NCBI GenBank assembly: GCA_910575435.1
Contig: CAJTGI010000021.1
Span: 1-41,180 of the forward strand
Source of the DNA: Clostridiaceae bacterium
GTDB taxonomy: Bacteria; Bacillota; Clostridia; Lachnospirales; Lachnospiraceae
Length of the DNA stretch: 41,180 bases
Direction: 5' to 3'
Shown here: in pieces, positions 1 through 8,876 of the stretch
Layout of the letters: every line of letters begins with the position of its first letter
Position numbering within the stretch: position 1 is the first letter of the stretch
Program-made: the position numbers and the translations under genes
The notes under the pieces: model-generated
The model's input: the letters and a program-made list of their open reading frames with translations, nothing else
Database searches by the model: none
Told to the model about the DNA's origin: nothing

Positions 1-180
1 TCATCAAAGATGATGTTGTTGCTGTTACCTGATTAGGTGTTGTGTCTATATTTAGTTTTTAAAACCAGCTATATAGGTGGTTTATTTGCTATGCCCTTTA
101 TTCTTTGGCTGTCCTCTACTTAATTGTTTCAAACTTAAAACCTCCATTATTATATGAACCGAGACACAATATAATTATAC

Positions 181-759
181 CTAACCATATATAGGGATTC
201 TTACATCATCTTCCCCAGTATAGCTATCTTTCGTCAAAAACCTACCCACTGTCAGCTGGTAATACCTTGCCCGCAAATAAATCTCTTCCGTCTCTTTATC
301 ATAGTATTCTCCACAATAACGGAATGGATTATCATCCTTCCCATCCGGATTCACTTCATTGCCAAAGGAATCATACTCATAGGTCTTGGTAACCGCTCCA
401 CTTTCATCCGTGAGCTGTACCACATTCCCATGCGGATCGGTCACATAATATTGTTTTTCGGTATTTTCTCCTTTGTCGGCATACACAAGGTTACTGCCGT
501 AACCTCGGTCATTTCCACGGATATACCGTTTCTGCACCTTGCCGCTATCTGACAGTTCCATTGCCAACTGGTCTCCATCCCATACAAATACTGTCTTCTC
601 CCCATTTACGGTCTTACTGGTACGCAGTCCCTCCGCATCATAAGTAAAACTTACTTTATAGTTCCTAGTCAGAGTTCTTGTCAGCTGGTTCAGGGCAATA
701 TAATGATTGACTATAGCAAACTGATTTCCGTTTTTATCATTTTTTGTTTTTGTAAACAA
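181..759 (-). pseudogene. Orphan RHS core fragment without signal peptide or toxin tip
   Basis: This 192-codon reading frame is a displaced copy of the C-terminal RHS core of the large RHS gene at 1863-7973. Long stretches match almost residue for residue, including DPHGNVVQLTDES, YEYDSFGNEVNP and PFRYCGEYYDKET. Relative to that gene it lacks about 30 residues near its start and carries a short insertion (RGYGSN). It stops right after GRFLTKDSYTGEDD, where a variable toxin tip would normally begin. It has no signal peptide, its first codon is TTG, and I see no good ribosome binding site. RHS loci commonly collect such orphan tips by recombination with the upstream gene; here the tip itself seems lost. 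It is probably not expressed as a functional protein but could act as a recombination donor. Confidence 0.75.
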
Positions 760-776
760 TTACTTTATCTCTAATA

Positions 777-1691
777 TCAATATCCTAAACAATCAATAAT
801 ATTCTGAATGGAATATTTCTTTGCTTTATTCATTTTTTTATTTATTTTTCGAGTCATTTTAATATTTACTTCAAATCCTCCCATTTCATTTTGATCATAA
901 ATTATAATCTTATGAAGTTCTAAATCCGTTATTCCTCCCAATATCAACAACAAATCCTCCCTACCATCATCATTTATATCTTTAAACAAAAAATCATTTA
1001 CCTTAAAATCACTTGGAAACTCCATTGAGCCCGAAAAGTCATATAGTATATTTTCTTTGTCATCTACTAAATATATAAACAATGTTTTTCGTTTTGTACT
1101 CGTTCTAATTACAGAAACAAATTTTATTTTACCCCATTTTTCCAAAGCAATATCTGTAATATCATTATCAAATTCAGCACGAATATCCGTTTCTAAATCT
1201 TTTAAATTATAAGGTTTAAATTTAAAAGTATTTTTTTTGTGTCCAATGTAATTAATACCTACACTAAGCAGATTCTCATTTTTCAGTGATATATTTAATT
1301 TTCCCTTAATATTTTCACCTTCTTTAAAAGTGAGTTCCGCCCTGTATTCATTATAATTACCTGCTAGCACCATATTATTGTTTGTTTTTTTTGAATATAA
1401 ACTTACGTCTGTTGCTAAAACACCTTTTTCCAAGAACTGTCCTTCTAATTTCCCTTGTTCTACACTAGTGATTACAAAGGATATATCTTCATAAGCTTCA
1501 CTGGCACTCCACGTTTCTTTCATCCATACTTTACCAACTATGCTCTCCCATAATAGTTTGTTTTGATTAGAATCGTTGTTGTTATCTGCCATTTCTGAAC
1601 TTACTGCCAATTTTTCGGATTTATTTGATTCCCTATTGCACCCCACTAAAAAGCAAATTATAGCCAAAATAAAAATCAACTTTTTTTTCAT
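777..1691 (-). CDS. Lipoprotein, candidate immunity protein for the RHS lysozyme tip
   Basis: The predicted protein starts MKKKLIFILAIICFLVGC, a clear lipoprotein signal peptide with lipobox LVGC, followed by a Ser/Asn/Lys linker and about 250 residues of mixed strand-rich sequence. Near the C-terminus DINDDGREDLLLILGG resembles an FG-GAP/VCBS-type calcium loop. I do not recognise a named family. It lies directly downstream of the RHS gene, the usual place for an immunity gene. A surface-anchored lipoprotein would be in the right compartment to block a peptidoglycan-cutting toxin, but that role is inference from position. The gene is strongly AT-rich like the adjoining RHS tip, suggesting the two travelled together. 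The ATG at 1691 has no obvious ribosome site. A TTG at 1727, 10 nt after GGAGG, is the alternative start and would add 12 residues. Confidence 0.7.
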   Translation of the reverse strand: MKKKLIFILAIICFLVGCNRESNKSEKLAVSSEMADNNNDSNQNKLLWESIVGKVWMKETWSASEAYEDISFVITSVEQGKLEGQFLEKGVLATDVSLYSKKTNNNMVLAGNYNEYRAELTFKEGENIKGKLNISLKNENLLSVGINYIGHKKNTFKFKPYNLKDLETDIRAEFDNDITDIALEKWGKIKFVSVIRTSTKRKTLFIYLVDDKENILYDFSGSMEFPSDFKVNDFLFKDINDDGREDLLLILGGITDLELHKIIIYDQNEMGGFEVNIKMTRKINKKMNKAKKYSIQNIIDCLGY

Positions 1692-1862
1692 ATAATAAAT
1701 GCAACTCAATTGCTGTAAACAAAACAATTAAGTTTTTCCTCCTGTTCTACTGAATATAATACTGTCAAATCTTCTATATAAGTCAGACATTCCAAAATAT
1801 TTTTATAAAATATACATCAGTATAATCTTTCAAATTGTATATTTTTAGAATATTGTTGGCTT

Positions 1863-4800
1863 TTACTTAAATTTATTATGATATTTTTTTGCTGCTTTTC
1901 CTCTCTCTTTTATTTCATCATCAGTATCGCCAGACCTCTCATAAGAGCCATGAAAAATATATGCAAGCTTTTCTGCTTTTTTCTTACTCTTTTTATATTT
2001 CTTTACACTCATTTTTATACAACCATAATATGCAGTTGTCTGATACCAAGTATTATATTTCCCTCCCATTGTTTTTTCAAAATACTTAAGTTGTAAATCC
2101 ATTAATTTTTTAGGATTATCACTAGCCATTGAATTAACATCTTTGGGTGTTAATTTTTTTGAAGTTGCACGATTCAAAAAATTAGTCGCATCATCCCATT
2201 GAAGCAATCCGTACGCATAAGTAACATCATTCCAATATTGCCATAGTCCAGGATTCATGCCACATTCTTCATATATATTTCCTAATAGACCACATATAGC
2301 ATTTATAGACCATTTCTTTTTTTCAAAATATGATTTTATATATTTAGCATTTTTCAATTGTTGTTTTTTAGTCAAATATTTTCGATGTTTTCCTGAATCA
2401 CTTGCTGCGATCGCATATACCTTTGATGTTTTTTTCACTTTAGGTTTAGCTGTCACCTGAGGTGTTGCAGTTGGTGCTACTGTAGGTTTTGGAGTTACCT
2501 TGGATTTGTTATTATTTGATTTGTTACCCCCTGTTATCCAATTCCAAAATGATTTAGCCCAATCAACTATCGGACAATTTCCACCATTATCGAAATAAAC
2601 AACTGGGTTATTATAACAGTATGTATACAAATGTAAACTTAGTGCTTCATCATCTTCCCCTGTATACGTATCCCTCGTCAAAAACCTTCCCACTTCCGGC
2701 TGGTAATACCTTGCCCGCAGATAAACCTCCCCCGTTTCCTTATCGTAATACTCTCCACAGTAGCGGAACGGATTGTCATCTTTACTGTCCGGATTTACCT
2801 CATTTCCGAACGAATCATACTCGTAGGTCTTGATGACTTTGCCACTTTCATCGGTCAATTGTACCACATTCCCATGCGGGTCGGTCACATAATACTGTTT
2901 CTCTGTATCTTCTCCTTTGTCGGCATACACAAGGTCGTTTCCACGGATATACCGTTTCTGCACCTTACTACTCTCAGAGAGTTCCATTACCAACTGGTCT
3001 CCATCCCAGACAAAGACAGTCTTCTCCCCATTCACCGTCTTACTGGTACGCAGTCCTTCGGTATCATAAGTAAAGTTTACCTTGTAATTCTTTGTAAGCG
3101 TCTGTGACAACTGGTTCAGTGCATTGTAATGATTGACTACGTTCTCGTTCAGCCGATTGTCCCCCAGCGTCACATCGATGTCAACATAGGTGCTGTCTTT
3201 CTTGTCACTGGGGATTTCATAACGATTGACCGTGGCAAGCTGGTTTCCGTTTTTATCATATTTATATATCACAACAGAATCCTCCTCCGTGTCAGTATTT
3301 AACGTATCGGTGCGGAGCAGTTCATCGTTTCTGTTGTATCTGTAGGCAGTTACTTTATTCCCAACCGTCATTTTCTTTCGGTTGTTGTTGCTGTCATAGG
3401 TGTAGGAAATGTCCTCACTGCCTGTTTTGGTTTCTTTCTTAATACGTCCTAACAGATCATAGGTATAGGCTGCCGTCTTTTGGGATTTCTTGCCATCTTT
3501 GTCCATCACATCAGAAGTTTCTTTCGACTTCTGTCCATTGGCAAGATATTCCGAGGTATACTGGGATATTACCCCGGTGCTGCCTGTCTGGTTCTTCATT
3601 GCTGTAAGGCGATTCTGGTAATCGTAGGTGTAGGTAGTCGTCTGATTGTTGCCAGGCACGGTCCTCTCTGCCAAGTTTCCATCCATGTCATAGGAGTATC
3701 CTACTATCTGATTTCCCTGTTCATCGGTAACGGCAGTCAGTTTGGACTCCCCGTCATAACTGTATTGAAGGGAAAGTTTGGTATCGTTCCCCACTTTTAC
3801 GGCAAAGGCAGACTTATTCCCAGCACTGTCGTAAGAATAGTTCTTCACCACATCCTTGTTCTTGGTCAGTTTTGTGGTTTCTTTCGTGACCTGCCCGGAC
3901 GCATCCTCATACACAAATGACGTATCATCCAATGTCGCAACATCTCCATAGGCATTGTAGGTATAAGTATGTTTCGTCTGTTTCCCAGTCTTTTTCTCCT
4001 TTGCTATCATCTCTGTAAGGCGGTTCTGATAATCATAGGTGCTTTTCTGGGTGTTGCCATTCTTATCCACTGTTTTCGTCAGATTGCTATTCACATCATA
4101 AGCATAAGTCTCTCTCCTGCCCTCCGGGTCAGTAAAAGCAACCAGCTGATTTTTTCCGTCATATTCATACTTCGTCTCGGCTACGGTATCGGTCTTTTTC
4201 TGTCCGCTGACCGTGAGCTGATAGGTCTTTCCGGCATAGGAGAACGTATCCATATCTTCAGCAGCATCCGTTACTTCTGACACAGTAAGGGTCAACGGTT
4301 CCGTCATTCCCGTAAACTGGCGCACTTTGTTCCCCTGGATGTCATAGACATACTGGACATACTGCGCTTTCTTACCATCTAGCAAACTTTTGACCATGAC
4401 AAGATTGCCCCGCTTATCATAAGTATACTCGGTTTTTGCCGTCCTGTCACTGTCAATCTGTTCGTTCTTTTCCGTCACATTTCCCGTGTTATCATACTCC
4501 GTCGTGGTGGTCTGGTATTCGATGCTGCCATCCTTCTTTTCCTGTGGGATCTCGGACTGGATCATCTGGCCGAGGATGTTATACTCATACTTGGTTGCCA
4601 CATTTTCCTTGGTTCCCCTTGGAGTGTATTCTCCTGTTACCTGTCCCTGCTCGTCATAGTCGGTCTTGACAGTCTGGGACTGCCAGCTGGATTCGCCCTC
4701 TTTCCGGCTCTTTGTCTCGGTCTGGCTGACATTGCCGTTATCGTCATAGGTGGAAAGAGTCTGCGTCTCATAGGCAGGAAGCCACTTCCCGTCCTGCTGT

Positions 4801-7800
4801 TTTCTGGTAACTGTACTTTCTTTGGTGGTTCTGCCAAAATCATCCGTTTCATAGGTAATGACTGTCTCCACCCTGTTCTTACCACGGATGGCAGTGCTTG
4901 TCTGGGACAGGGTGTTCCCTTCCGCATCCGTTACGGTTTTTGTAATGTTTTCACTTAGAACTGCATCATTGAACTGGTCATAGTACCCCTCTGCATCTGC
5001 CTCCGGCTGGTATTTCGCCGGATTTAAGACCTTGCTGTAACTGGTGGAGATAGTCTGTGCTTCGTCTTCTTCCCCGGTTACTTCTGTCTCGCTCTTGCTG
5101 AAACTCCATGAAGTGCAGTGGGAAGCGTCCAGTTCCCCATTGCTGAACTCTGCACTGCCAATTTCATCGCCCAGATTGTCATAGAAGTGCTTGCTTCCAG
5201 AGAGAATATCCCGTCCTTTTCCGGTAATGTAATAGTTCGGTACGGTTTCCCCATTTTCATTGACAATGAAGCGCTTTTCATCCGGCTCAAAGGGATAGGT
5301 ACGTTCTTCGATCAGCCGTGCGGTTTCTTCTTTTTCTTCATCAGAATCATTTCCTTCGTCATTGTCGGAAGAATCATCTCCATCTTCCTCGCTGCCATAC
5401 TCATAGATGCTCTCCGTCCATGTGCCTGCGGCTTCATCTTTGCTGACTACCGTGTTGCCAAAGGCATCCTGGATGTCAATGGAGACACGACCATAATCGT
5501 CTACGGTCATGCTTTTCAGCCCATCCGCAGACTGATATTCTTTCTCTTTGGATTCATACTCCGTCCCCACAGCGTTGATGGTTTCCGTTTCCTCCCCGGT
5601 TTCCGAGTCATAGGAAGTTTTTGATACCAGACCGTTTTCATCAGTGTAGCTCAGTTCATTGCCGAACGAATCATAAGTTGTCTCTTCTTCGGTATAAGTA
5701 CGGTTATCTTCCGGACGTTTTGCGGACGTGATGGTTACGGTTTTCTTGGTCTGCTGTCCCAGACTGTTGTAGGTATAATCGTTCTGGATGACTTCTTTTT
5801 CCCCATCCGTACTGTAGGAAGGGTAGACTTTCCCCTGGGTCTCATTTCCCTGCCCGTCATACTGGAAATCTGTTTTGGAAATGGTCTTGTATGCACCACC
5901 GTTTACGCTTCTCTGCTCGGAGATGCTGGCATAGTCAATGCCATTCGCTGCCACAGTGCTTGCCAGTTTATTTTTGGTATTTGCGCCCACATAGGATTCT
6001 TCCGTGACCAGAGGACACGCCATTGCAGCGTCTCCTGCCGGATATCCACTTCCTGTCCCCCGGTAGGTGTAGGTCGTCGTATACAGATGTTCTTTCCCCT
6101 TATTTTTTGCCAGATATGCTTTGGAGGATTTATACGTTAGAACATTCCGATATTTGTCGTAGGTATATCCCTGCCTTGTCGTGACTGCCTTTTCCCCTTT
6201 TTGGCCAAAAGATTTACCGGTTTCTAATGTCACAAGGGAACCTTTATTATCGTATTGGTATGTTGTCTGCTCTTTTTCCTTCCCATAATTTACTTCATCC
6301 ACCAGCATCTTGTTCTCATTGTAAATATACAGACTGACGTTTTTCTTCGTGCTACTCTTCAAATGAAGGTTGTCCGGGTTGATCTTTGATTTCTTATATT
6401 TGAAATCATAAAACTTCCCATTCGTTTTATATTTATTCGGATTGAAGGTACTGACAATGGTTACTGTCTTCAGTCCGCTGTTGCCATACTGCCAAACCTC
6501 ATCATGATTTTCATAAAAATCCGCAAAGGAAATGAGGCTGTCTTCCTGCTTTTGGAAATAGTCATACTTTACACCGTTTGATTTTTTCCCCGTCTTCGTA
6601 TCTTTTTCATATTCCCTGGTTACATAAAACTGCTCCGTGACCACGTCCCTTTTCTGCCCCGTTCCAGATTCTTTCGAGCCACGCAGGGAACATGCCCTGT
6701 ATTCATAATGCTGTTCGCTTCCTTCTGCTGATACTTTTGTCAGGAGATAACTCTGGTTGGTAGAGACACGCTGGGATGCCACTCCCGCACCAGAGGTATT
6801 AACCAGACGCTCCACCGTCTTATAGCTATACTTTTCCTTGCTGCCGTCTACCGTTGCGCTGGTCAGAACCACGCCGTTCAGCCTGTCCCCATGATGGGGG
6901 GTATAGGATTTCTCTTCGGTTTCATAGGTAATCGTTTTTTGAGATACTCCACCCTCCATCTTGCTGCCCTCAACGGTAACTGATGCCAAGGTCTTTTCCT
7001 CATCATCTCCGCTGTAATGGAAAACGATCTCCCGCCCGACGGAATCCGTAATCTTACTAAAGTAAATGTCATCCGTGTATGTATAGGCAATCTTGTTGTC
7101 GTGGGCATCTTTCTGCAACACAATCACTCCGTTTTCGTTAAAATAGGTGCGGAGCCCCGTTTTGTCACGGAGAAGGTACTTGCAGGCGATGCCGTCTACG
7201 GTCTTATCCCAATCTTCTAATTTAATATCATCGTAATCATAACCTTCCAGTCCCTTGATATGATAACTTTTGCTGGCATCGTCTCTCTCTGTTTCGATAT
7301 TCATGACCCCGGCACTGCCGTAGTGCAGGTATTTGGGTTCTTTCCCCCATCCTTCCTCTTTCGTCAGCGTTACTGTCTCAATCCATGGAAAATCATACCG
7401 CCAGCCACTTGCCAGACCATACACGTTGTGCCCTTCATTGCTGACAATTTTTGTCCTTTGGGTATCATTTTCCGTAGCATCCCTCCAGACATCTCCTTTC
7501 GTATATTTTACCAAGAGATTCTTCAGGGCATTTTTATGCTTATTCCATATGGCGATATTGACTACAATGCTCTTATCCATTCCTTCCTGGTCAATAAAAT
7601 GCACTCGGATGGTATCTACTTTCAAAGCATCCACATGCTCCACGGTAGCGTGACCGAGATTGGCTTCATTGCTATCATAGTAACGGTCAAGTTCAAAATC
7701 CATGCCACCTGTGCCTTCCAACGACAGGTCATTCCGGGAGAGCATCAAATGCCCGGTGGCGGTGTCTACGCCATCTGCTACTTCTGCTTCCAGCGGAGAA

Positions 7801-7973
7801 CCAGCAAGGCGGTTTTCGTAAACACTGCGGAAAGTATCGCCGTAGGCGGCTTCCAGTGCTGTATCATAGGATTCCCCCGCAGCCTGGCAGATGCTGCTGT
7901 TCGCAGACAAAAATGTTCCACATATCATAGCAGCGGTTATTGCTCCAAACAATATCTTTCCTAATCTCCTCAT
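1863..7973 (-). CDS. Secreted RHS-repeat protein with C-terminal phage-tail-type lysozyme domain
   Basis: This 2036-residue protein has a signal peptide (residues 1 to about 32, ending CQAA), a DUF6531-like N-terminal part and then RHS/YD repeats (YDxxGN, TYDYQNRL and similar) to about residue 1740. The RHS core end is PFRYCGEYYDKETGEVYLRARYY, with GRFLTRD following. After YCYNNPVVYFDNGG come a Trp-rich stretch and a Pro/Thr linker. The last 170 residues (AICGLLGNIYEECGMNPG, AYGLLQWD) resemble the phage tail lysozyme family, with Glu near residue 1900 as the likely acid. RHS shells usually encapsulate and deliver a variable tip; here the tip should cut peptidoglycan. I place the start at ATG 7973, 10 nt after AAAGGAG; the TTG at 7982 sits too close to that site. 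WapA is the closest known architecture. Confidence 0.9.
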   Translation of the reverse strand: MRRLGKILFGAITAAMICGTFLSANSSICQAAGESYDTALEAAYGDTFRSVYENRLAGSPLEAEVADGVDTATGHLMLSRNDLSLEGTGGMDFELDRYYDSNEANLGHATVEHVDALKVDTIRVHFIDQEGMDKSIVVNIAIWNKHKNALKNLLVKYTKGDVWRDATENDTQRTKIVSNEGHNVYGLASGWRYDFPWIETVTLTKEEGWGKEPKYLHYGSAGVMNIETERDDASKSYHIKGLEGYDYDDIKLEDWDKTVDGIACKYLLRDKTGLRTYFNENGVIVLQKDAHDNKIAYTYTDDIYFSKITDSVGREIVFHYSGDDEEKTLASVTVEGSKMEGGVSQKTITYETEEKSYTPHHGDRLNGVVLTSATVDGSKEKYSYKTVERLVNTSGAGVASQRVSTNQSYLLTKVSAEGSEQHYEYRACSLRGSKESGTGQKRDVVTEQFYVTREYEKDTKTGKKSNGVKYDYFQKQEDSLISFADFYENHDEVWQYGNSGLKTVTIVSTFNPNKYKTNGKFYDFKYKKSKINPDNLHLKSSTKKNVSLYIYNENKMLVDEVNYGKEKEQTTYQYDNKGSLVTLETGKSFGQKGEKAVTTRQGYTYDKYRNVLTYKSSKAYLAKNKGKEHLYTTTYTYRGTGSGYPAGDAAMACPLVTEESYVGANTKNKLASTVAANGIDYASISEQRSVNGGAYKTISKTDFQYDGQGNETQGKVYPSYSTDGEKEVIQNDYTYNSLGQQTKKTVTITSAKRPEDNRTYTEEETTYDSFGNELSYTDENGLVSKTSYDSETGEETETINAVGTEYESKEKEYQSADGLKSMTVDDYGRVSIDIQDAFGNTVVSKDEAAGTWTESIYEYGSEEDGDDSSDNDEGNDSDEEKEETARLIEERTYPFEPDEKRFIVNENGETVPNYYITGKGRDILSGSKHFYDNLGDEIGSAEFSNGELDASHCTSWSFSKSETEVTGEEDEAQTISTSYSKVLNPAKYQPEADAEGYYDQFNDAVLSENITKTVTDAEGNTLSQTSTAIRGKNRVETVITYETDDFGRTTKESTVTRKQQDGKWLPAYETQTLSTYDDNGNVSQTETKSRKEGESSWQSQTVKTDYDEQGQVTGEYTPRGTKENVATKYEYNILGQMIQSEIPQEKKDGSIEYQTTTTEYDNTGNVTEKNEQIDSDRTAKTEYTYDKRGNLVMVKSLLDGKKAQYVQYVYDIQGNKVRQFTGMTEPLTLTVSEVTDAAEDMDTFSYAGKTYQLTVSGQKKTDTVAETKYEYDGKNQLVAFTDPEGRRETYAYDVNSNLTKTVDKNGNTQKSTYDYQNRLTEMIAKEKKTGKQTKHTYTYNAYGDVATLDDTSFVYEDASGQVTKETTKLTKNKDVVKNYSYDSAGNKSAFAVKVGNDTKLSLQYSYDGESKLTAVTDEQGNQIVGYSYDMDGNLAERTVPGNNQTTTYTYDYQNRLTAMKNQTGSTGVISQYTSEYLANGQKSKETSDVMDKDGKKSQKTAAYTYDLLGRIKKETKTGSEDISYTYDSNNNRKKMTVGNKVTAYRYNRNDELLRTDTLNTDTEEDSVVIYKYDKNGNQLATVNRYEIPSDKKDSTYVDIDVTLGDNRLNENVVNHYNALNQLSQTLTKNYKVNFTYDTEGLRTSKTVNGEKTVFVWDGDQLVMELSESSKVQKRYIRGNDLVYADKGEDTEKQYYVTDPHGNVVQLTDESGKVIKTYEYDSFGNEVNPDSKDDNPFRYCGEYYDKETGEVYLRARYYQPEVGRFLTRDTYTGEDDEALSLHLYTYCYNNPVVYFDNGGNCPIVDWAKSFWNWITGGNKSNNNKSKVTPKPTVAPTATPQVTAKPKVKKTSKVYAIAASDSGKHRKYLTKKQQLKNAKYIKSYFEKKKWSINAICGLLGNIYEECGMNPGLWQYWNDVTYAYGLLQWDDATNFLNRATSKKLTPKDVNSMASDNPKKLMDLQLKYFEKTMGGKYNTWYQTTAYYGCIKMSVKKYKKSKKKAEKLAYIFHGSYERSGDTDDEIKERGKAAKKYHNKFK

Positions 7974-8027
7974 AGATTCCAAACTCCTTTCTTATGCAAG
8001 ACTCCATTCTTCCTGCCAAATTTACTA

Positions 8028-8687
8028 TCAATTTTCATTCTGCTTTTTCAATTCTTCGACCGTTATTCCTGCAGCCAGTTTCTGTATCACTTCATCAAAG
8101 GTATATGTCCCATTCATAATCAGAATCGCCACTTCTACCCGTTCTTCCTTGCCCAGCGACTTGTCCTCCAACCTCTGTATCTGCTCCTTGGTCAGTCCCA
8201 GCTGCTCCTCCGTAGTCAAAATCTCACTATCTTTGACTACCTCTGACCACTTGCGCTTATCAGAAATCTTTCCTTTGGCTTCCGCCAGCTCTATTGCTTT
8301 TCTTCCAGTTTTGACAGACAGTTTCTCCGCTTCCTGTAAATCCTCCAGGGAATAACCGTCCTTTTCCATCTGGTATTTTTCGTTCTCCGGAATGGTGAAG
8401 AAAGCCTTTTCCAGTTCCTTTGCTGTCTTTTCCCAATCTTTCATCTTGATCTGCTGCTCTGCCACATCCTCTCTGGATATCTCGTAGAGTTCTGAATACA
8501 AATCGGCAGTTTCCTGATCGGAAGCACTGAGGGAAAGGTAATTTTCCTCTTTTTGCTTCTCTACATTCTGTTCCTTCTTGTTTTGGTTATGATTTCGCAT
8601 CATGAAAAACACCGTTCCTGCGACAGCGAATAACAAAACCATCAAAATGCCCGACAAAATTACTTTATATTTTTTAACAAACTCCAA
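8028..8687 (-). CDS. Membrane-anchored helical protein between DNRLRE and RHS genes
   Basis: I do not recognise this 219-residue protein. It has a short basic N-terminus, one membrane segment (about residues 8-29, ILSGILMVLLFAVAGTVFFM) and a charged, almost entirely helical remainder rich in Glu and Lys that should lie outside the membrane. The end (GTYTFDEVIQKLAAGITVEELKK) is a small helical unit. Its position between the kelch/DNRLRE gene and the RHS gene suggests a role in export, assembly or tethering of the RHS protein, but nothing in the sequence proves it. The start is a TTG at 8687, 7 nt after GGAGG; the in-frame TTG further upstream lies before that ribosome site. Confidence 0.7.
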   Translation of the reverse strand: MEFVKKYKVILSGILMVLLFAVAGTVFFMMRNHNQNKKEQNVEKQKEENYLSLSASDQETADLYSELYEISREDVAEQQIKMKDWEKTAKELEKAFFTIPENEKYQMEKDGYSLEDLQEAEKLSVKTGRKAIELAEAKGKISDKRKWSEVVKDSEILTTEEQLGLTKEQIQRLEDKSLGKEERVEVAILIMNGTYTFDEVIQKLAAGITVEELKKQNEN

Positions 8688-8698
8688 TGATATTCCTC

Positions 8699-8757
8699 CG
8701 TTCAAAACAAGTAATTAATCTAACTTTGATTTACACCAATATAAGCGTTCAAAACAA
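8699..8757. repeat. Two 12-bp direct repeats upstream of the 8028-8687 gene
   Basis: The 12-mer CGTTCAAAACAA (TTGTTTTGAACG in the gene direction) occurs at 8699-8710 and 8746-8757, 47 bp apart. The proximal copy abuts the GGAGG ribosome site. It may be a regulator binding site or simply a local duplication. Confidence 0.45.
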
Positions 8758-8837
8758 CATTCAGCAAAAGCATATTCATATATTGGTCATTTAATTATGT
8801 GACGTAAAACTTTTTTTTACAATACAATTAGGACTTA

Positions 8838-8861
8838 CCAGTTATGGACATCCATAACTGG
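8838..8861 (-). terminator. Perfect hairpin just after the kelch/DNRLRE gene
   Basis: CCAGTTATGGA and TCCATAACTGG form an 11-bp perfect inverted repeat with only two central bases, 15 bp past the stop codon of the upstream gene. There is no T-run directly after it in the minus direction, so it may protect or process mRNA rather than terminate transcription. Confidence 0.4.
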
Positions 8862-8876
8862 CAAATCCTCTTGTTC

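Noticed and set aside
82-147. A 21-codon minus-strand frame near the left edge
   Set aside because: Its ATG lies in the GGAGG-like stretch itself, and the product has no recognisable feature.
7260-7964. A 234-codon plus-strand frame
   Set aside because: It is a mirror of the RHS N-terminal region without ribosome site or recognisable domain.
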